DNA of 64,000 nt from Adhaeribacter soli (GTDB lineage: Bacteria; Bacteroidota; Bacteroidia; Cytophagales; Hymenobacteraceae), in NCBI RefSeq assembly GCF_008727925.1, contig NZ_VTWT01000009.1:1-64000 (forward strand), given 5' to 3'. The notes under the pieces are model-generated. The model searched no databases, was not told the DNA's origin, and was given only the letters and a program-made list of their open reading frames with translations. Below are positions 53,505-62,691 of the stretch, in pieces; the stretch's first letter is position 1; each line of letters starts with the position of its first letter. Made by a program: the position numbers and the translations under genes.

Positions 53505-56183
53505 ATGGAAACGCAAAACTGGCATAATTTAACCCCCGAAGAAACTTTAAAGGAACTTGCCACCTCCCCGGCCGGGCTGTCGGAAGCGGAAGTTGAAGCG
53601 CGGCTGGAAAAGTACGGACCAAACGAACTGCAGGAGAAAAAAGGTAAAAGTCCCTTGAAAATGCTCTGGGAACAGTTCACAGAAACCATGGTACTAATCC
53701 TGCTGGTGGCGGCAATTATTTCCGGCTTTTTAGGCAAAGAGGTAGAAACCATTGCTATTCTGGCCATTGTGGTACTGTTTGCGGTACTGGGTTTTGTTCA
53801 GGAGTTCCGGGCTGAAAAAGCCATGGCCGCGCTCAAAAGAATGGCGGTTCCTACCGTAAGGGTGCGGCGAGAAAACCAAGTCCAGGATATTTCAGCTACC
53901 AAACTGGTGCCCGGCGATATTCTGCTGCTTGAAACCGGCAACATTGTTCCGGCCGATATCCGGCTGCTGGAAGCCGCCAATCTCCGGTTAATGGAAGCCG
54001 CCCTAACCGGAGAAGCGGAAGCCGTAGAAAAAAGCACCGAACCGCTCGACAAAGCCGACCTGCCTATTGGCGACCGCGTGAACATGGCGTATTTCGGCAC
54101 GAACGTAACCTATGGCCGCGGCACCGGCATTGTAACGGGTACGGGCATGAACACCGAACTCGGCAAAATTGCCACCCTGCTGCAGGAAGTAAAGAACCTG
54201 GAAACCCCGTTGCAGAAACGGCTCGACAAACTGGGGGAAATGCTGGCTTTGCTGGGGGTTGCGGCCGCGGCGCTTATGCTCATTATCGGGGTTGTGCTCG
54301 GCGAACCGCTCGATGAAATGTTCCTGACGGCCGTTAGCTTAGCGGTAGCCGTGGTGCCCGAAGGCCTGCCCGCGGTAGTAACCATTACCCTGGCCATCGG
54401 GTCGCAACGCATGCTGAAGCGCCACGCGCTCATCCGCAAACTGCCGGCTGTAGAAACGCTGGGCTCCGTAACCGTGATCTGCTCCGATAAAACCGGTACC
54501 CTCACCGAAAACAAAATGACGGCGGTGGTACTGCAACTGGCCGAACAACGCATCGAATTAAGAGAACCTGATTTCTCCCCTTCTTCGGATAAATATTACA
54601 AAATGGCTCTGAGCATTGCGGCCACCTGCAACGATGCCACCTTGCAAAAACAGGGCGACGAATATACTGCCCTCGGCGACCCTACGGAAGGGGCTTTGGT
54701 AATTGCGGCGGCCCAGGCCGGTTTGCAGAACCTGGAAGAAACCTTCCCCCGGGTAGATGAATATCCTTTCGATTCGGACCGCAAACGCATGACTACCGTG
54801 CACCGGGTCCAGGAAAATGCCGCCTCCCCGATCCCGCCCTCTTTTTCCGACACCGATTTTCTGGCTTTTACCAAAGGTTCGGTAGACGGTTTGCTGAAGA
54901 TTTGCAACCAGATCCGGGTGCAGGAGGAAACCGAGCCACTTACCCCGGAATGGCTGCAGCGGATGCAGGAAGCCAATAATCTGCTGGCCCGGGAAGGCGT
55001 GCGAGTATTGGGGCTGGCTTATAAAATGCTACCGGAATTGCCCCGAAACCCCGAAGCAGAACTGGAACAGGAATTGACCTTTGTAGGCATGGTGGGTATG
55101 ATCGATCCGCCGCGCGCCGCTGTGAAACCGGCCGTTGCAGAATGCCGCGAAGCCGGGATCCGCCCAGTTATGATCACCGGCGACCACCCGCTAACGGCAA
55201 CCGCCATTGCTGCCGACCTCGGTTTTCCAGACACCGGAGATGCCCTGACCGGCGAAATGCTATTGCCGCTTTCGGACGAGGAACTGCAGGAAAAAGTAAA
55301 GCACGTTTCGGTTTTTGCGCGGGTTTCGCCGGAAGATAAATTACGCATCATTACCGCGCTGCAGAATAACGGGGAAATCGTATCCATGACCGGCGACGGC
55401 GTGAACGATGCCCCCGCCCTGAAAAAAGCCAACATCGGGGTAGCCATGGGCATAACCGGCACCGACGTAGCCAAAGAAGCTTCGGACATGGTTTTGCTCG
55501 ACGATAATTTTGCCACCATTGTAGCTTCCGTAGAAGAAGGCCGCGTTATTTACGACAATCTGGTACGCTTCATCCGGTTCTCGCTCGGCGGTAATTTAGG
55601 CAAAGTTCTGGTGATGTTGCTCGCTCCATTTATAGGTATTCACATTGCCCTGCAGCCACTGCAGTTACTCTGGCTAAACTTACTTACCGACGGTTTAATG
55701 GGTTTGGGATTAGGCGTGGAACCGGTGGAAGCCACCACCATGCAAAAACCGCCGCGCCACCCCGAACAACCGATCCTGTACGGCAAAGATTTGACGTATG
55801 TGCTTTGGTTTGGCTTACTCATCGGTATGATAAGCTTAGGCATTGGTTACCTGTATTTTGATCCGGAGAATCATTCGGACACTACCTGGCAGACCATGAT
55901 CTTCGCTACCATTGCTTTTACCCAGGTTGGAAATGCCTTTGGCTTACGGGCAGAAGGATATTCCTCTTTTTCCTATAAAAGCAATCCGCTGTTCATCTGG
56001 CTATCGCTGGTTACGGTGGGACTGCAATTACTGGTTATTTACCTGCCAGTTCTGAGAAATATATTTGGTTTAACGGCACTTTCTCCCCAGGATCTGGCCA
56101 TCGCTTTTTCTATGGGCATCGTTACGTTTTTGGCAGCCAGATTGGAGAAATGGCGGCGGAAAAAGCAGCTGGTAAAGCATTGA
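53505..56183 (+). CDS. Cation-translocating P-type ATPase (Ca2+ type)
   Basis: This 892-residue pump has an N-terminal cation-ATPase domain, ten membrane helices and the motifs TGEAEAV (actuator), PEGLPAVVT in helix 4, [13 protein letters not shown] with the phosphorylated Asp at about residue 328, and [21 protein letters not shown]. Helix 6 reads [13 protein letters not shown] plus NLLTDG is the pattern of SERCA/PMR1-like P2A Ca2+ (or Mn2+) pumps rather than heavy-metal pumps. No obvious regulator is adjacent. Confidence 0.92.
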   Translation: METQNWHNLTPEETLKELATSPAGLSEAEVEARLEKYGPNELQEKKGKSPLKMLWEQFTETMVLILLVAAIISGFLGKEVETIAILAIVVLFAVLGFVQEFRAEKAMAALKRMAVPTVRVRRENQVQDISATKLVPGDILLLETGNIVPADIRLLEAANLRLMEAALTGEAEAVEKSTEPLDKADLPIGDRVNMAYFGTNVTYGRGTGIVTGTGMNTELGKIATLLQEVKNLETPLQKRLDKLGEMLALLGVAAAALMLIIGVVLGEPLDEMFLTAVSLAVAVVPEGLPAVVTITLAIGSQRMLKRHALIRKLPAVETLGSVTVICSDKTGTLTENKMTAVVLQLAEQRIELREPDFSPSSDKYYKMALSIAATCNDATLQKQGDEYTALGDPTEGALVIAAAQAGLQNLEETFPRVDEYPFDSDRKRMTTVHRVQENAASPIPPSFSDTDFLAFTKGSVDGLLKICNQIRVQEETEPLTPEWLQRMQEANNLLAREGVRVLGLAYKMLPELPRNPEAELEQELTFVGMVGMIDPPRAAVKPAVAECREAGIRPVMITGDHPLTATAIAADLGFPDTGDALTGEMLLPLSDEELQEKVKHVSVFARVSPEDKLRIITALQNNGEIVSMTGDGVNDAPALKKANIGVAMGITGTDVAKEASDMVLLDDNFATIVASVEEGRVIYDNLVRFIRFSLGGNLGKVLVMLLAPFIGIHIALQPLQLLWLNLLTDGLMGLGLGVEPVEATTMQKPPRHPEQPILYGKDLTYVLWFGLLIGMISLGIGYLYFDPENHSDTTWQTMIFATIAFTQVGNAFGLRAEGYSSFSYKSNPLFIWLSLVTVGLQLLVIYLPVLRNIFGLTALSPQDLAIAFSMGIVTFLAARLEKWRRKKQLVKH

Positions 56184-56363
56184 AAGTTTTATCGATTGGG
56201 TTTAGATTAAAGTGGAAGGTTGCTGGGGTTTAGTAGTTTTTCTGTTTTAATAGCTACTGTTATTCATAGTAGGGCTCTGCCTTAAATTATGAAGCTGAAG
56301 TTAATTGAAAGGTTACTTCTTTGTTGTTTTCGGCCCCGAAGTATTCGGCATTTTTTACTTGAG

Positions 56364-56607
56364 ACAGAACCACCCCTGCCCCTCCTTGAAAAGGAGGGGA
56401 GCTCCTCAAAGCCTCGTCACTGCAAAACCAGTGACAGTCCATACTATCTAGTTTTTAATTACTTATCGTGCTATTCTTGGCCCTTTGTAAGTAGCCAGAG
56501 AACCAATTTCCAATAATTCTGAAAATTCTTTAATTCTGTAAATTCTGATCCTGATTCAGACTATAGTCCTGAAAATCCTTAAATCCCGAAAATCCTGATT
56601 CTGATTA
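56364..56607. repeat. Stop-codon-anchored repeat, copy 2
   Basis: A GC-rich hairpin (CCCCTCCTT pairing with AAGGAGGGG, 56364-56403) ending in CAGAACCACCCCTGCC is followed, after a spacer of about 115 bp, by an AT-rich block (56521-56607). Read on the minus strand it begins TAATCAGAATCAGGATTT at 56607, and TAA is the stop of the DAHP synthase gene. It is an inverted copy of 8935-9149. Bases 56184-56363 show no gene. Confidence 0.75.
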
Positions 56608-57690
56608 ATCCCGCTCCATAATTTCCGTTTGCTTCCGGATCGATTCCAGGTGAATGAGTTTATACAGTTCTTCTACAAAGTCGGGGTTAATGCCCATTCT
56701 GGCGGCCCATTCCGGACGGGTTTTGAAAATTTCGTTCCAGCGGTCCATTTGCAGGATAGTTACGTTGTTCTGTCTTTTGTATTCGCCGATCTTTTCTACT
56801 AAAGCCATGCGGCGGGCCAGCATTTCAAGAATATCGCGGTCGGCGGCGTCTATTTTGGCGCGCAATTCTTCGGCACAATTCAGGAATTCCGGGTTCGGGC
56901 TTTGAGCAGTGCGCACTTTCAGGCTTGCCAGCATGTCGGCGAAAGCCGCCGGGGTAAGTTGTTGCTCGGCATCGCTTAACGCTACTGCCGGATTTGGGTG
57001 CACTTCTACCATCAGGCCGTCGTAATCCAGGTCGAGGGCTTGCTGGGTAAGGGGCAGAATCAGGTCGCGGCGGCCGCCGATGTGGCTGGGATCTACAATT
57101 AAAGGCAGGTTTTTATAGCGTGTTTTCAGTTCGATCGGAATCTGCCAGAGGGGTGCGTTGCGGTAGCGGTTTTCGCCTAAAACCGAAAAGCCGCGGTGAA
57201 TGGCTGCCAGACTCCGGATGCCCATGTTGTAGAACCGTTCCAACGCGCCGGCCCATAAGGCCAGGTCCGGGTTTACCGGGTTTTTCACCATTACCGGAAT
57301 ATCCACGCCTCGTAACGCTTCAGCCAGTTCCTGTACCACAAAAGGGTTTACTGTTGTGCGGGCTCCGATCCAAATCACATCCATGTCGTAGCGCAAAGCC
57401 AATTCAATGTGCTGGGGCGTAGCCACTTCCACCGAAACCGGCAACCCCGTTTCCGCTTGCACCCGGTTCAGCCATTGCAAACCAATTTCGCCAATGCCTT
57501 CGAAGGTGCCCGGCTTGGAACGCGGTTTCCAGATGCCGGCCCGGAACAGGTCGATGCCGGAATTTTTGAGCGCCAGAGCCGTTTCGAGCACCTGGCCTTC
57601 GGATTCGGCGCTGCAGGGTCCGGAAATGAGCAGGGGTTTGTGGTGGCTCAGGAGCCGGGAAAAATAATTCTGTTCAGGATTCAGTTCCAT
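56605..57690 (-). CDS. Bifunctional DAHP synthase / chorismate mutase type II
   Basis: This 361-residue fusion catalyses the first shikimate step and the chorismate-to-prephenate branch. The N-terminal DAHP synthase (KDO8P-synthase-like, about residues 10-255) shows SGPCSAESEGQVLETA, FRAGIWKPRSKPG and PLIVDPSHIGGRRD. The AroQ-type mutase follows at about 270-355 (LRAKIDAADRDILEMLARRMALVEKIGEYKRQN in parts). Such a fusion lets phenylalanine or tyrosine control flux. It is on the same strand as aroB-aroA, but 5.5 kb away. Confidence 0.94.
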   Translation of the reverse strand: MELNPEQNYFSRLLSHHKPLLISGPCSAESEGQVLETALALKNSGIDLFRAGIWKPRSKPGTFEGIGEIGLQWLNRVQAETGLPVSVEVATPQHIELALRYDMDVIWIGARTTVNPFVVQELAEALRGVDIPVMVKNPVNPDLALWAGALERFYNMGIRSLAAIHRGFSVLGENRYRNAPLWQIPIELKTRYKNLPLIVDPSHIGGRRDLILPLTQQALDLDYDGLMVEVHPNPAVALSDAEQQLTPAAFADMLASLKVRTAQSPNPEFLNCAEELRAKIDAADRDILEMLARRMALVEKIGEYKRQNNVTILQMDRWNEIFKTRPEWAARMGINPDFVEELYKLIHLESIRKQTEIMERD

Positions 57691-57856
57691 AAAATGCGTG
57701 TACTAAGGCAAGGTTGCGCGGGTTTTCGGGCTCCAAAAGGTAGCGTTTCACCCAAAGCTTTCTTTTACAGCTTTATAACGAAAAATATCTTCCTTTTTTG
57801 CTATTACTTTCGGTGAGAGTCGCCCGGAAATAGAACACATTCACCTGCTTTTTGCG

Positions 57857-57864
57857 TAACTTTG
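57857..57864 (+). promoter_or_regulatory. -7 element of the proline dehydrogenase promoter
   Basis: TAACTTTG fits TAnnTTTG and lies 22 bp before the ATG at 57887. No convincing -33 TTTG was found 19-21 bases upstream. Confidence 0.5.
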
Positions 57865-57886
57865 CATTACAAAATTACCTGATTAA

Positions 57887-59074
57887 ATGAATCCGAGTCA
57901 AAAAGTTTCCTTCGACGATACCGCCGTAGCTTTTGCTTCCCGTTCCAATACCGAATTGCAGAAAATGTACTGGCTTTTCGCTACCATGAACAACAACTTC
58001 CTGGTAAAAACGGGCGGCCCGTTGCTGGAAACGGCTTTTAAACTGCACCTCCCGGTGAAGTTCCTGGTAAAGCCTACCATTTTTCAGCAGTTCTGTGGCG
58101 GCGAAACCATTTCTGAGTGCACTCCTACCATCAACAAACTGGCCGAATCTAATATCGGTACCATTCTCGACTATTCGGTGGAAGGCGAAGGCGATGAAAA
58201 AAGCTTCGACCATACCATGCACGAAATAATTGCGACCATCGAGAAAGCAGCCGGCAACAAAGCCATTCCTTTTTCAGTGTTTAAAGTTACCGGGGTAATC
58301 GATACCGGTTTGCTGGAAAAAGTTCAGGATGGCAAAGCCTTAACCGCTGAGGAGCAAAGCGCTTTTGAACGGGGCCGCCAGCGCGTAAACGCGATCTGTG
58401 GCCGGGCCTTTGAGAAGAACGTGCGGATCTTTATCGATGCCGAAGAAAGCTGGATCCAGGAAACAATAGACCAGCTGACTTACGAAATGATGGCTAAATA
58501 CAACCAGCAGAAAGCCATTGTTTACAATACCTACCAGCTTTACCGCCACGACCGCCTCGATGTAATTAAGCGCGATTATGAAAATGCGCTGAAAGGCGGT
58601 TATTACCTGGGCGGAAAACTGGTTCGGGGCGCGTACATGGAAAAAGAACGCCGGATCGCGGCCGAAAAAGGCCTTCCCAGCCCGATAAACCCTACCAAAG
58701 AAGCTTCCGATAATCTGTATGACGAAGCCCTGAAGTTTTGCGTGGAACATATCAACCGGATTGCCATTTGCGCCGGCACGCACAACGAAGCCAGTTCGCA
58801 ATACCTTATTGAACTGATGAAGCAGCACAACCTTAAACCGAATGATGAGCGGGTTTACTTTGCCCAGCTTTTAGGCATGAGCGATAACTTATCGTACAAC
58901 CTGGCGCATGCCGGTTACAACGTAGCCAAGTACGTGCCTTATGGCCCGGTAGAAGCCGTAATGCCTTATTTGTTGCGCCGTGCCAACGAAAACACCGCCA
59001 TTGCCGGCCAAAGCTCCCGCGAGTTCAACCTGATTAAGAAAGAATTGGTACGCCGGAAAAACGGCAAACACTAA
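57887..59074 (+). CDS. Proline dehydrogenase (stand-alone)
   Basis: This 395-residue flavoenzyme oxidises proline to pyrroline-5-carboxylate, feeding electrons to the respiratory chain. It is the single-domain type, without the aldehyde dehydrogenase part of PutA. Signature regions are VIKRDYENALKGGYYLGGKLVRGAY in parts (KGGYYLGGKLVRGAYMEKER), CAGTHNEASS and YFAQLLGMSDNLSYNLAHAG. A strong terminator follows. The P5C dehydrogenase gene is not in the window. Confidence 0.93.
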   Translation: MNPSQKVSFDDTAVAFASRSNTELQKMYWLFATMNNNFLVKTGGPLLETAFKLHLPVKFLVKPTIFQQFCGGETISECTPTINKLAESNIGTILDYSVEGEGDEKSFDHTMHEIIATIEKAAGNKAIPFSVFKVTGVIDTGLLEKVQDGKALTAEEQSAFERGRQRVNAICGRAFEKNVRIFIDAEESWIQETIDQLTYEMMAKYNQQKAIVYNTYQLYRHDRLDVIKRDYENALKGGYYLGGKLVRGAYMEKERRIAAEKGLPSPINPTKEASDNLYDEALKFCVEHINRIAICAGTHNEASSQYLIELMKQHNLKPNDERVYFAQLLGMSDNLSYNLAHAGYNVAKYVPYGPVEAVMPYLLRRANENTAIAGQSSREFNLIKKELVRRKNGKH

Positions 59075-59150
59075 AAACAGCCTCCCTTGCAAGTCAGTAA
59101 CTGCCGTTTTTTAGAAAGCAGTTTCTGACCTTAAAAATAACTATTCCCTG

Positions 59151-59190
59151 AAAGCCGTTGCCGGATATTAAGACATCCGGCAACGGCTTT
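59151..59190 (+). terminator. Terminator after proline dehydrogenase
   Basis: Sixteen-base perfect arms (AAAGCCGTTGCCGGAT and complement) enclose an 8-nt loop and lead into TTACTTTTT. It starts 76 bases after the stop codon. Confidence 0.88.
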
Positions 59191-59325
59191 TACTTTTTCT
59201 GCCAATTTTATACCGTTCCGTAACCAATTGCCTGACCTGTCGTTTAATGATACTCGGAACCAGGGCCTTACAGGTTTTGCGTTTCGCTAAAATAATATTC
59301 ATTTAAACTTAAAACTTAATACGCT

Positions 59326-59862
59326 ATGGAAAATACCACAGATAATACTCGTGGCAGAATGATGACCGGGATGTTCAGAGACCGTACCAGCGCTGAGCGT
59401 GCTTACAACTCGTTGAGCTCCCGCGGCTATACCAAAGACGACGTAAATATTATTATGTCGGACGATACGCGTAAAAGACATTTCGCTAATACAACCACCG
59501 AAACAGAGCTTGGCAATAAAGCGCTGGAAGGCGCCGGTGCCGGTTCGGCCATTGGCGGTACGTTAGGTGCCATTGTAGGTGCTTTGGCAGCCTTGGGTAC
59601 TTCGGTAGCATTGCCGGGCTTAGGCCTGATAGTGGCAGGTCCGCTGGCAGCAGGTCTGGCTGGCGCCGGAGCCGGTGGGTTAACCGGTGGTTTGCTGGGT
59701 GCCCTGGTGGGTTCCGGTATTCCGGAAGAACGCGCTAAAGTATACGAAAGCGGTGTAAAAGAAGGCGGCATTGTAATGGGCGTAACCCCACGCAACGAAG
59801 AAGATGCCCGCTATTTCGAAACCGAATGGCGCAACAGCAACGGTGAACACATCTATCGTTAA
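59326..59862 (+). CDS. General stress protein 17M-like protein
   Basis: This 178-residue protein opens with the heat-induced stress domain pattern MTGMFRDRTSAERAYNSLSSRGYTKDDVNIIMSDDT in parts (MFRDRTSAERAYNSL, SRGYTKDDVNIIMS). A long Gly/Ala-rich hydrophobic centre follows (about residues 68-130), likely membrane-associated, then SGIPEERAKVYESGVKEGG and a short polar tail. The domain order agrees with Bacteroidota stress proteins related to YsnF/17M. Its role is not known; it stands between two terminators. Confidence 0.82.
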   Translation: MENTTDNTRGRMMTGMFRDRTSAERAYNSLSSRGYTKDDVNIIMSDDTRKRHFANTTTETELGNKALEGAGAGSAIGGTLGAIVGALAALGTSVALPGLGLIVAGPLAAGLAGAGAGGLTGGLLGALVGSGIPEERAKVYESGVKEGGIVMGVTPRNEEDARYFETEWRNSNGEHIYR

Positions 59863-59894
59863 GATAAATCTTTTCTTTTTTTCATTGTAGTTTT

Positions 59895-59923
59895 AAAAGC
59901 CCCGTTTATATAGCGGGGCTTTT
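59895..59923 (+). terminator. Terminator after the stress protein gene
   Basis: Ten-base arms AAAAGCCCCG/CGGGGCTTTT with a 9-nt loop and T-run start 33 bases after the stop codon. Confidence 0.85.
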
Positions 59924-59958
59924 TTATTTTCCAGGAATTTTTGGTGTTAAGTGGCAGG

Positions 59959-60138
59959 ACCATAGCCGTCAAGCTAAGGAAAAGTGAGGTCATTCTGAGC
60001 TTGTCGAAGAAACTAATGGTTACTGCTATGGCATTTGAGCGTAGCAAAAAATGCCTTTCGTTAGGGTTCGGTATGCGATAGTTCCCTCAACTTCGTTCGG
60101 GATGACCTAATAATTTAGCTTAGCTTGACGGCTATGGT
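59959..60138. repeat. 180-bp MITE-like element with 19-bp terminal repeats
   Basis: ACCATAGCCGTCAAGCTAA (59959-59977) is exactly complementary to 60120-60138. The interior carries CATTCTGAGCTTGTCGAAG and a GGGATGACC end. A degenerate inverted copy lies at 14408-14688. Bases 60139-60422 hold nothing I can identify; the frame open from 60311 is discounted below. Confidence 0.75.
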
Positions 60139-60422
60139 GGCAGGATTAAATTAACCGCTTAACCTGAAAAGAAATCAACTTGTTTCATACGGTGAATTGT
60201 ATTTTATTATATATTTCAGGTCTTGATTCCAATATCCGGATGCACAGGTCTCTTTACTTATTTCCGGCAGGCACAGCATTTTTTGCAGATAACTTTTGTT
60301 AGTCTAAAAATTGCGCAACAACCGGTTTCGGCCGGCAAATTGTTCAAAAACAAACGGTAGCATTCCGTTCTTTTGCGTAAGTAACAAAAGCAGCTCCATA
60401 AAAAAGAGGCATTACTTTTGTA

Positions 60423-60430
60423 TATATTTG
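60423..60430 (+). promoter_or_regulatory. -7 element before the tail-specific protease
   Basis: TATATTTG, an exact TAnnTTTG match, ends 21 bp before the ATG at 60452. It would lie inside the coding region if the frame-open start at 60311 were used, which argues for 60452. Confidence 0.5.
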
Positions 60431-60451
60431 CAACATACTTTAACAGCGATT

Positions 60452-62581
60452 ATGCTTAAAATAAAATCGAAATCAATTTTCATTACTGCCATTTTTGCGG
60501 TGGTAATGCTTTTTGCCTGCTATACTTCCCATTCCGGGGAAAGAAATAAAGGAAACTCGCCCCAGGGGAAAAATGAGATCCTCCTCCGGGTACTGATGCA
60601 GGGCCTGAATACGGCGCACTTCCAGCCGGAAAAACTCGACGACGCTTTCTCCAAAAAGGTTTATAACCTTTATTTGAAGCGCCTCGATTTCAACAAAAAA
60701 TTCTTATTGCAGTCGGATATCGACCAGCTTCAGAAATACCAGAACCAGATAGACGAACAGGTGCAGAATGGCTCATACGAGTTCCTGAACGCCAGCACGA
60801 AGATCTTTGCGGCGCGTTCTAAAGAAGGCCAGGACATGTACAAGGAAATTCTGGCCAAGCCTTTCGACATGGAACAGGAAGAATCTACGGAGCTGGACCC
60901 TGAAAAACTGAAATTTCCCCAGGACAAAGCCGCACAGAAAGAAGCCTGGCGCAAATACCTGAAATATCAGACCTTGGTGCAGATGGCCGAGCTGATCGAT
61001 ATGCAGGATAAAGCCCTCGAGAAAAAAGACAATAAAACGGTAACCAAAAGCACCACCGACCTAGAAGCAGAAGCCCGTAAAAAGGTGCTGAAAACCTATG
61101 ACGATATGTTCCGCCGGATGAGCCAGATAAGCCGGGAAGACAGTGTTTCGGCTTACATAAACGCCATTGCCAACTCCTTCGACCCGCATACCGAATATTT
61201 CCCGCCAAAAGACAAAGCGAACTTCGACATACAGATGACCGGCCGCCTGGAAGGTATTGGCGCTACGCTGAGCGAACGCGACGGCCAGATAAAAGTGGCT
61301 GAAATTGTGCCGGGATCTGCTTCTTACCGCCAGGGAGAACTGAAAGCCGGCGACGTGATCATGAAAGTGGCCCAGGGCAAGGAAGAACCGGTTAGCATTG
61401 AAGGCATGCGCTTGGACAATGCCGTATCGCTGGTGCGGGGCAAGAAAGGCACCGAAGTGCGCCTGACGGTAAAAAAACCGGACGGTTCCATTAAAGTTAT
61501 CCCGATTATCCGCGACATTGTAATTATTGAGGAAACCTATGCGCAATCTGCCTTAATTAATTCCGAAAAACCGGTTGGTTACATTAAACTTCCGGGTTTC
61601 TACGCCGATTTCGACAACAAAGGCGGCCGTAACAGCGCTGACGATGTGCGGAAGGAAGTTGAAAAACTGAAGCAGCAAAACATTCAGGGCCTGATCCTGG
61701 ATTTACGCAACAATGGCGGCGGCTCTTTGCAGGATGCCGTTACCATGGCCGGTCTGTTTATTGAAAGAGGCCCGGTGGTGCAGGTAGAAACCAGCGGCGC
61801 GCAACCAACCATCCTGGAAGACCGCGACCCACAGGTGCAGTTCAACGGCCCGTTGGTAATTATGGTAAACCAGTTCAGTGCTTCGGCTTCGGAAATTCTG
61901 GCAGCAGCCGTGCAGGATTATAAGCGCGGCGTGATTGTGGGTAGCGCCAGCACCTTTGGCAAAGGCACCGTGCAACAGGTATTTAACCTCGACAACGTAT
62001 TGCCAAGCGAATTCAACTCCCTGAAGCCTTTTGGTTCCCTGAAACTGACAACCCAGAAATTTTACCGGGTAAATGGCGGCGCTACCCAGCTACGCGGTGT
62101 GGCCCCGGACATTCTGCTGCCGGATCTGTACAGTTTCGTGGAGCAGGGCGAAAAAGATCAGGATTACCCGCTGCCTTGGGATGAAATTAAACCGGCCCGT
62201 TACCAGCCCTGGCCGAAGCAGCCGAATATCGGCAAGTTAAAATCGAATTCTGCTTCCAGGGTGGCTGCCAATCCTAACTTTAAAATGGTTACGGAGCTGG
62301 CCCAGAAAATGAAAAAGCAATCGGAAAACACCAGCCGTTCGCTTAAAATGAGCACCTTCTTGGCAGAAAACAAACGCTCGAAAGCAGATGCCAAACGCTA
62401 CGAAGAACTGGAAAAAGGCAGCACGCCAATGGATATCCGGTCGCTGAAAGTAGACCTGGACAAACTGGGTGCTGACACCACTAAGCAGAACATTGCGAAT
62501 AACTTCATTAAAAACCTGAAAAAGGACATTTATCTGACCGAAGCCACCAATATTATTAAAGACCAGTGGCAGGTTAAGTAA
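60452..62581 (+). CDS. C-terminal processing (tail-specific) S41 protease
   Basis: Starting at 60452 the product is about 709 residues and begins with a lipoprotein signal (MLKIKSKSIF..., VMLFAC, lipobox Cys at 23). An N-terminal helical domain, a PDZ domain near residues 260-345, and the S41 core follow. The Ser of SASASE lies near residue 480 and the catalytic Lys at 504 (FGKGTVQ). A C-terminal Prc-like part completes the protein. It degrades tagged or misfolded proteins in the periplasm. The frame is open from 60311, but the added N-terminus is unlike this family and is upstream of the promoter. Confidence 0.93.
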   Translation: MLKIKSKSIFITAIFAVVMLFACYTSHSGERNKGNSPQGKNEILLRVLMQGLNTAHFQPEKLDDAFSKKVYNLYLKRLDFNKKFLLQSDIDQLQKYQNQIDEQVQNGSYEFLNASTKIFAARSKEGQDMYKEILAKPFDMEQEESTELDPEKLKFPQDKAAQKEAWRKYLKYQTLVQMAELIDMQDKALEKKDNKTVTKSTTDLEAEARKKVLKTYDDMFRRMSQISREDSVSAYINAIANSFDPHTEYFPPKDKANFDIQMTGRLEGIGATLSERDGQIKVAEIVPGSASYRQGELKAGDVIMKVAQGKEEPVSIEGMRLDNAVSLVRGKKGTEVRLTVKKPDGSIKVIPIIRDIVIIEETYAQSALINSEKPVGYIKLPGFYADFDNKGGRNSADDVRKEVEKLKQQNIQGLILDLRNNGGGSLQDAVTMAGLFIERGPVVQVETSGAQPTILEDRDPQVQFNGPLVIMVNQFSASASEILAAAVQDYKRGVIVGSASTFGKGTVQQVFNLDNVLPSEFNSLKPFGSLKLTTQKFYRVNGGATQLRGVAPDILLPDLYSFVEQGEKDQDYPLPWDEIKPARYQPWPKQPNIGKLKSNSASRVAANPNFKMVTELAQKMKKQSENTSRSLKMSTFLAENKRSKADAKRYEELEKGSTPMDIRSLKVDLDKLGADTTKQNIANNFIKNLKKDIYLTEATNIIKDQWQVK

Positions 62582-62620
62582 TTCGCAAATTAGAGCTTAA
62601 AACCTATTTTCGTTAAAAGT

Positions 62621-62650
62621 AAAAACCCCGGCAAAATTGCCGGGTTTTTT
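62621..62650 (+). terminator. Terminator between the convergent protease and LhgO genes
   Basis: A stem AAAAACCCCGGCAA with TTGCCGGGTTTTTT (one mismatch) is followed by T. It starts 40 bases after the protease stop and may serve both convergent genes. Confidence 0.85.
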
Positions 62651-62691
62651 ACTTTTTAGAGATTTAGGTAACGTTTACTTTTCAGGGGAAA

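Noticed and set aside
60311-60451. Upstream extension of the protease reading frame
   Set aside because: The extension (MRNNRFRP...) lacks family similarity and lies ahead of a -7 element at 60423 and the lipoprotein signal starting at 60452.
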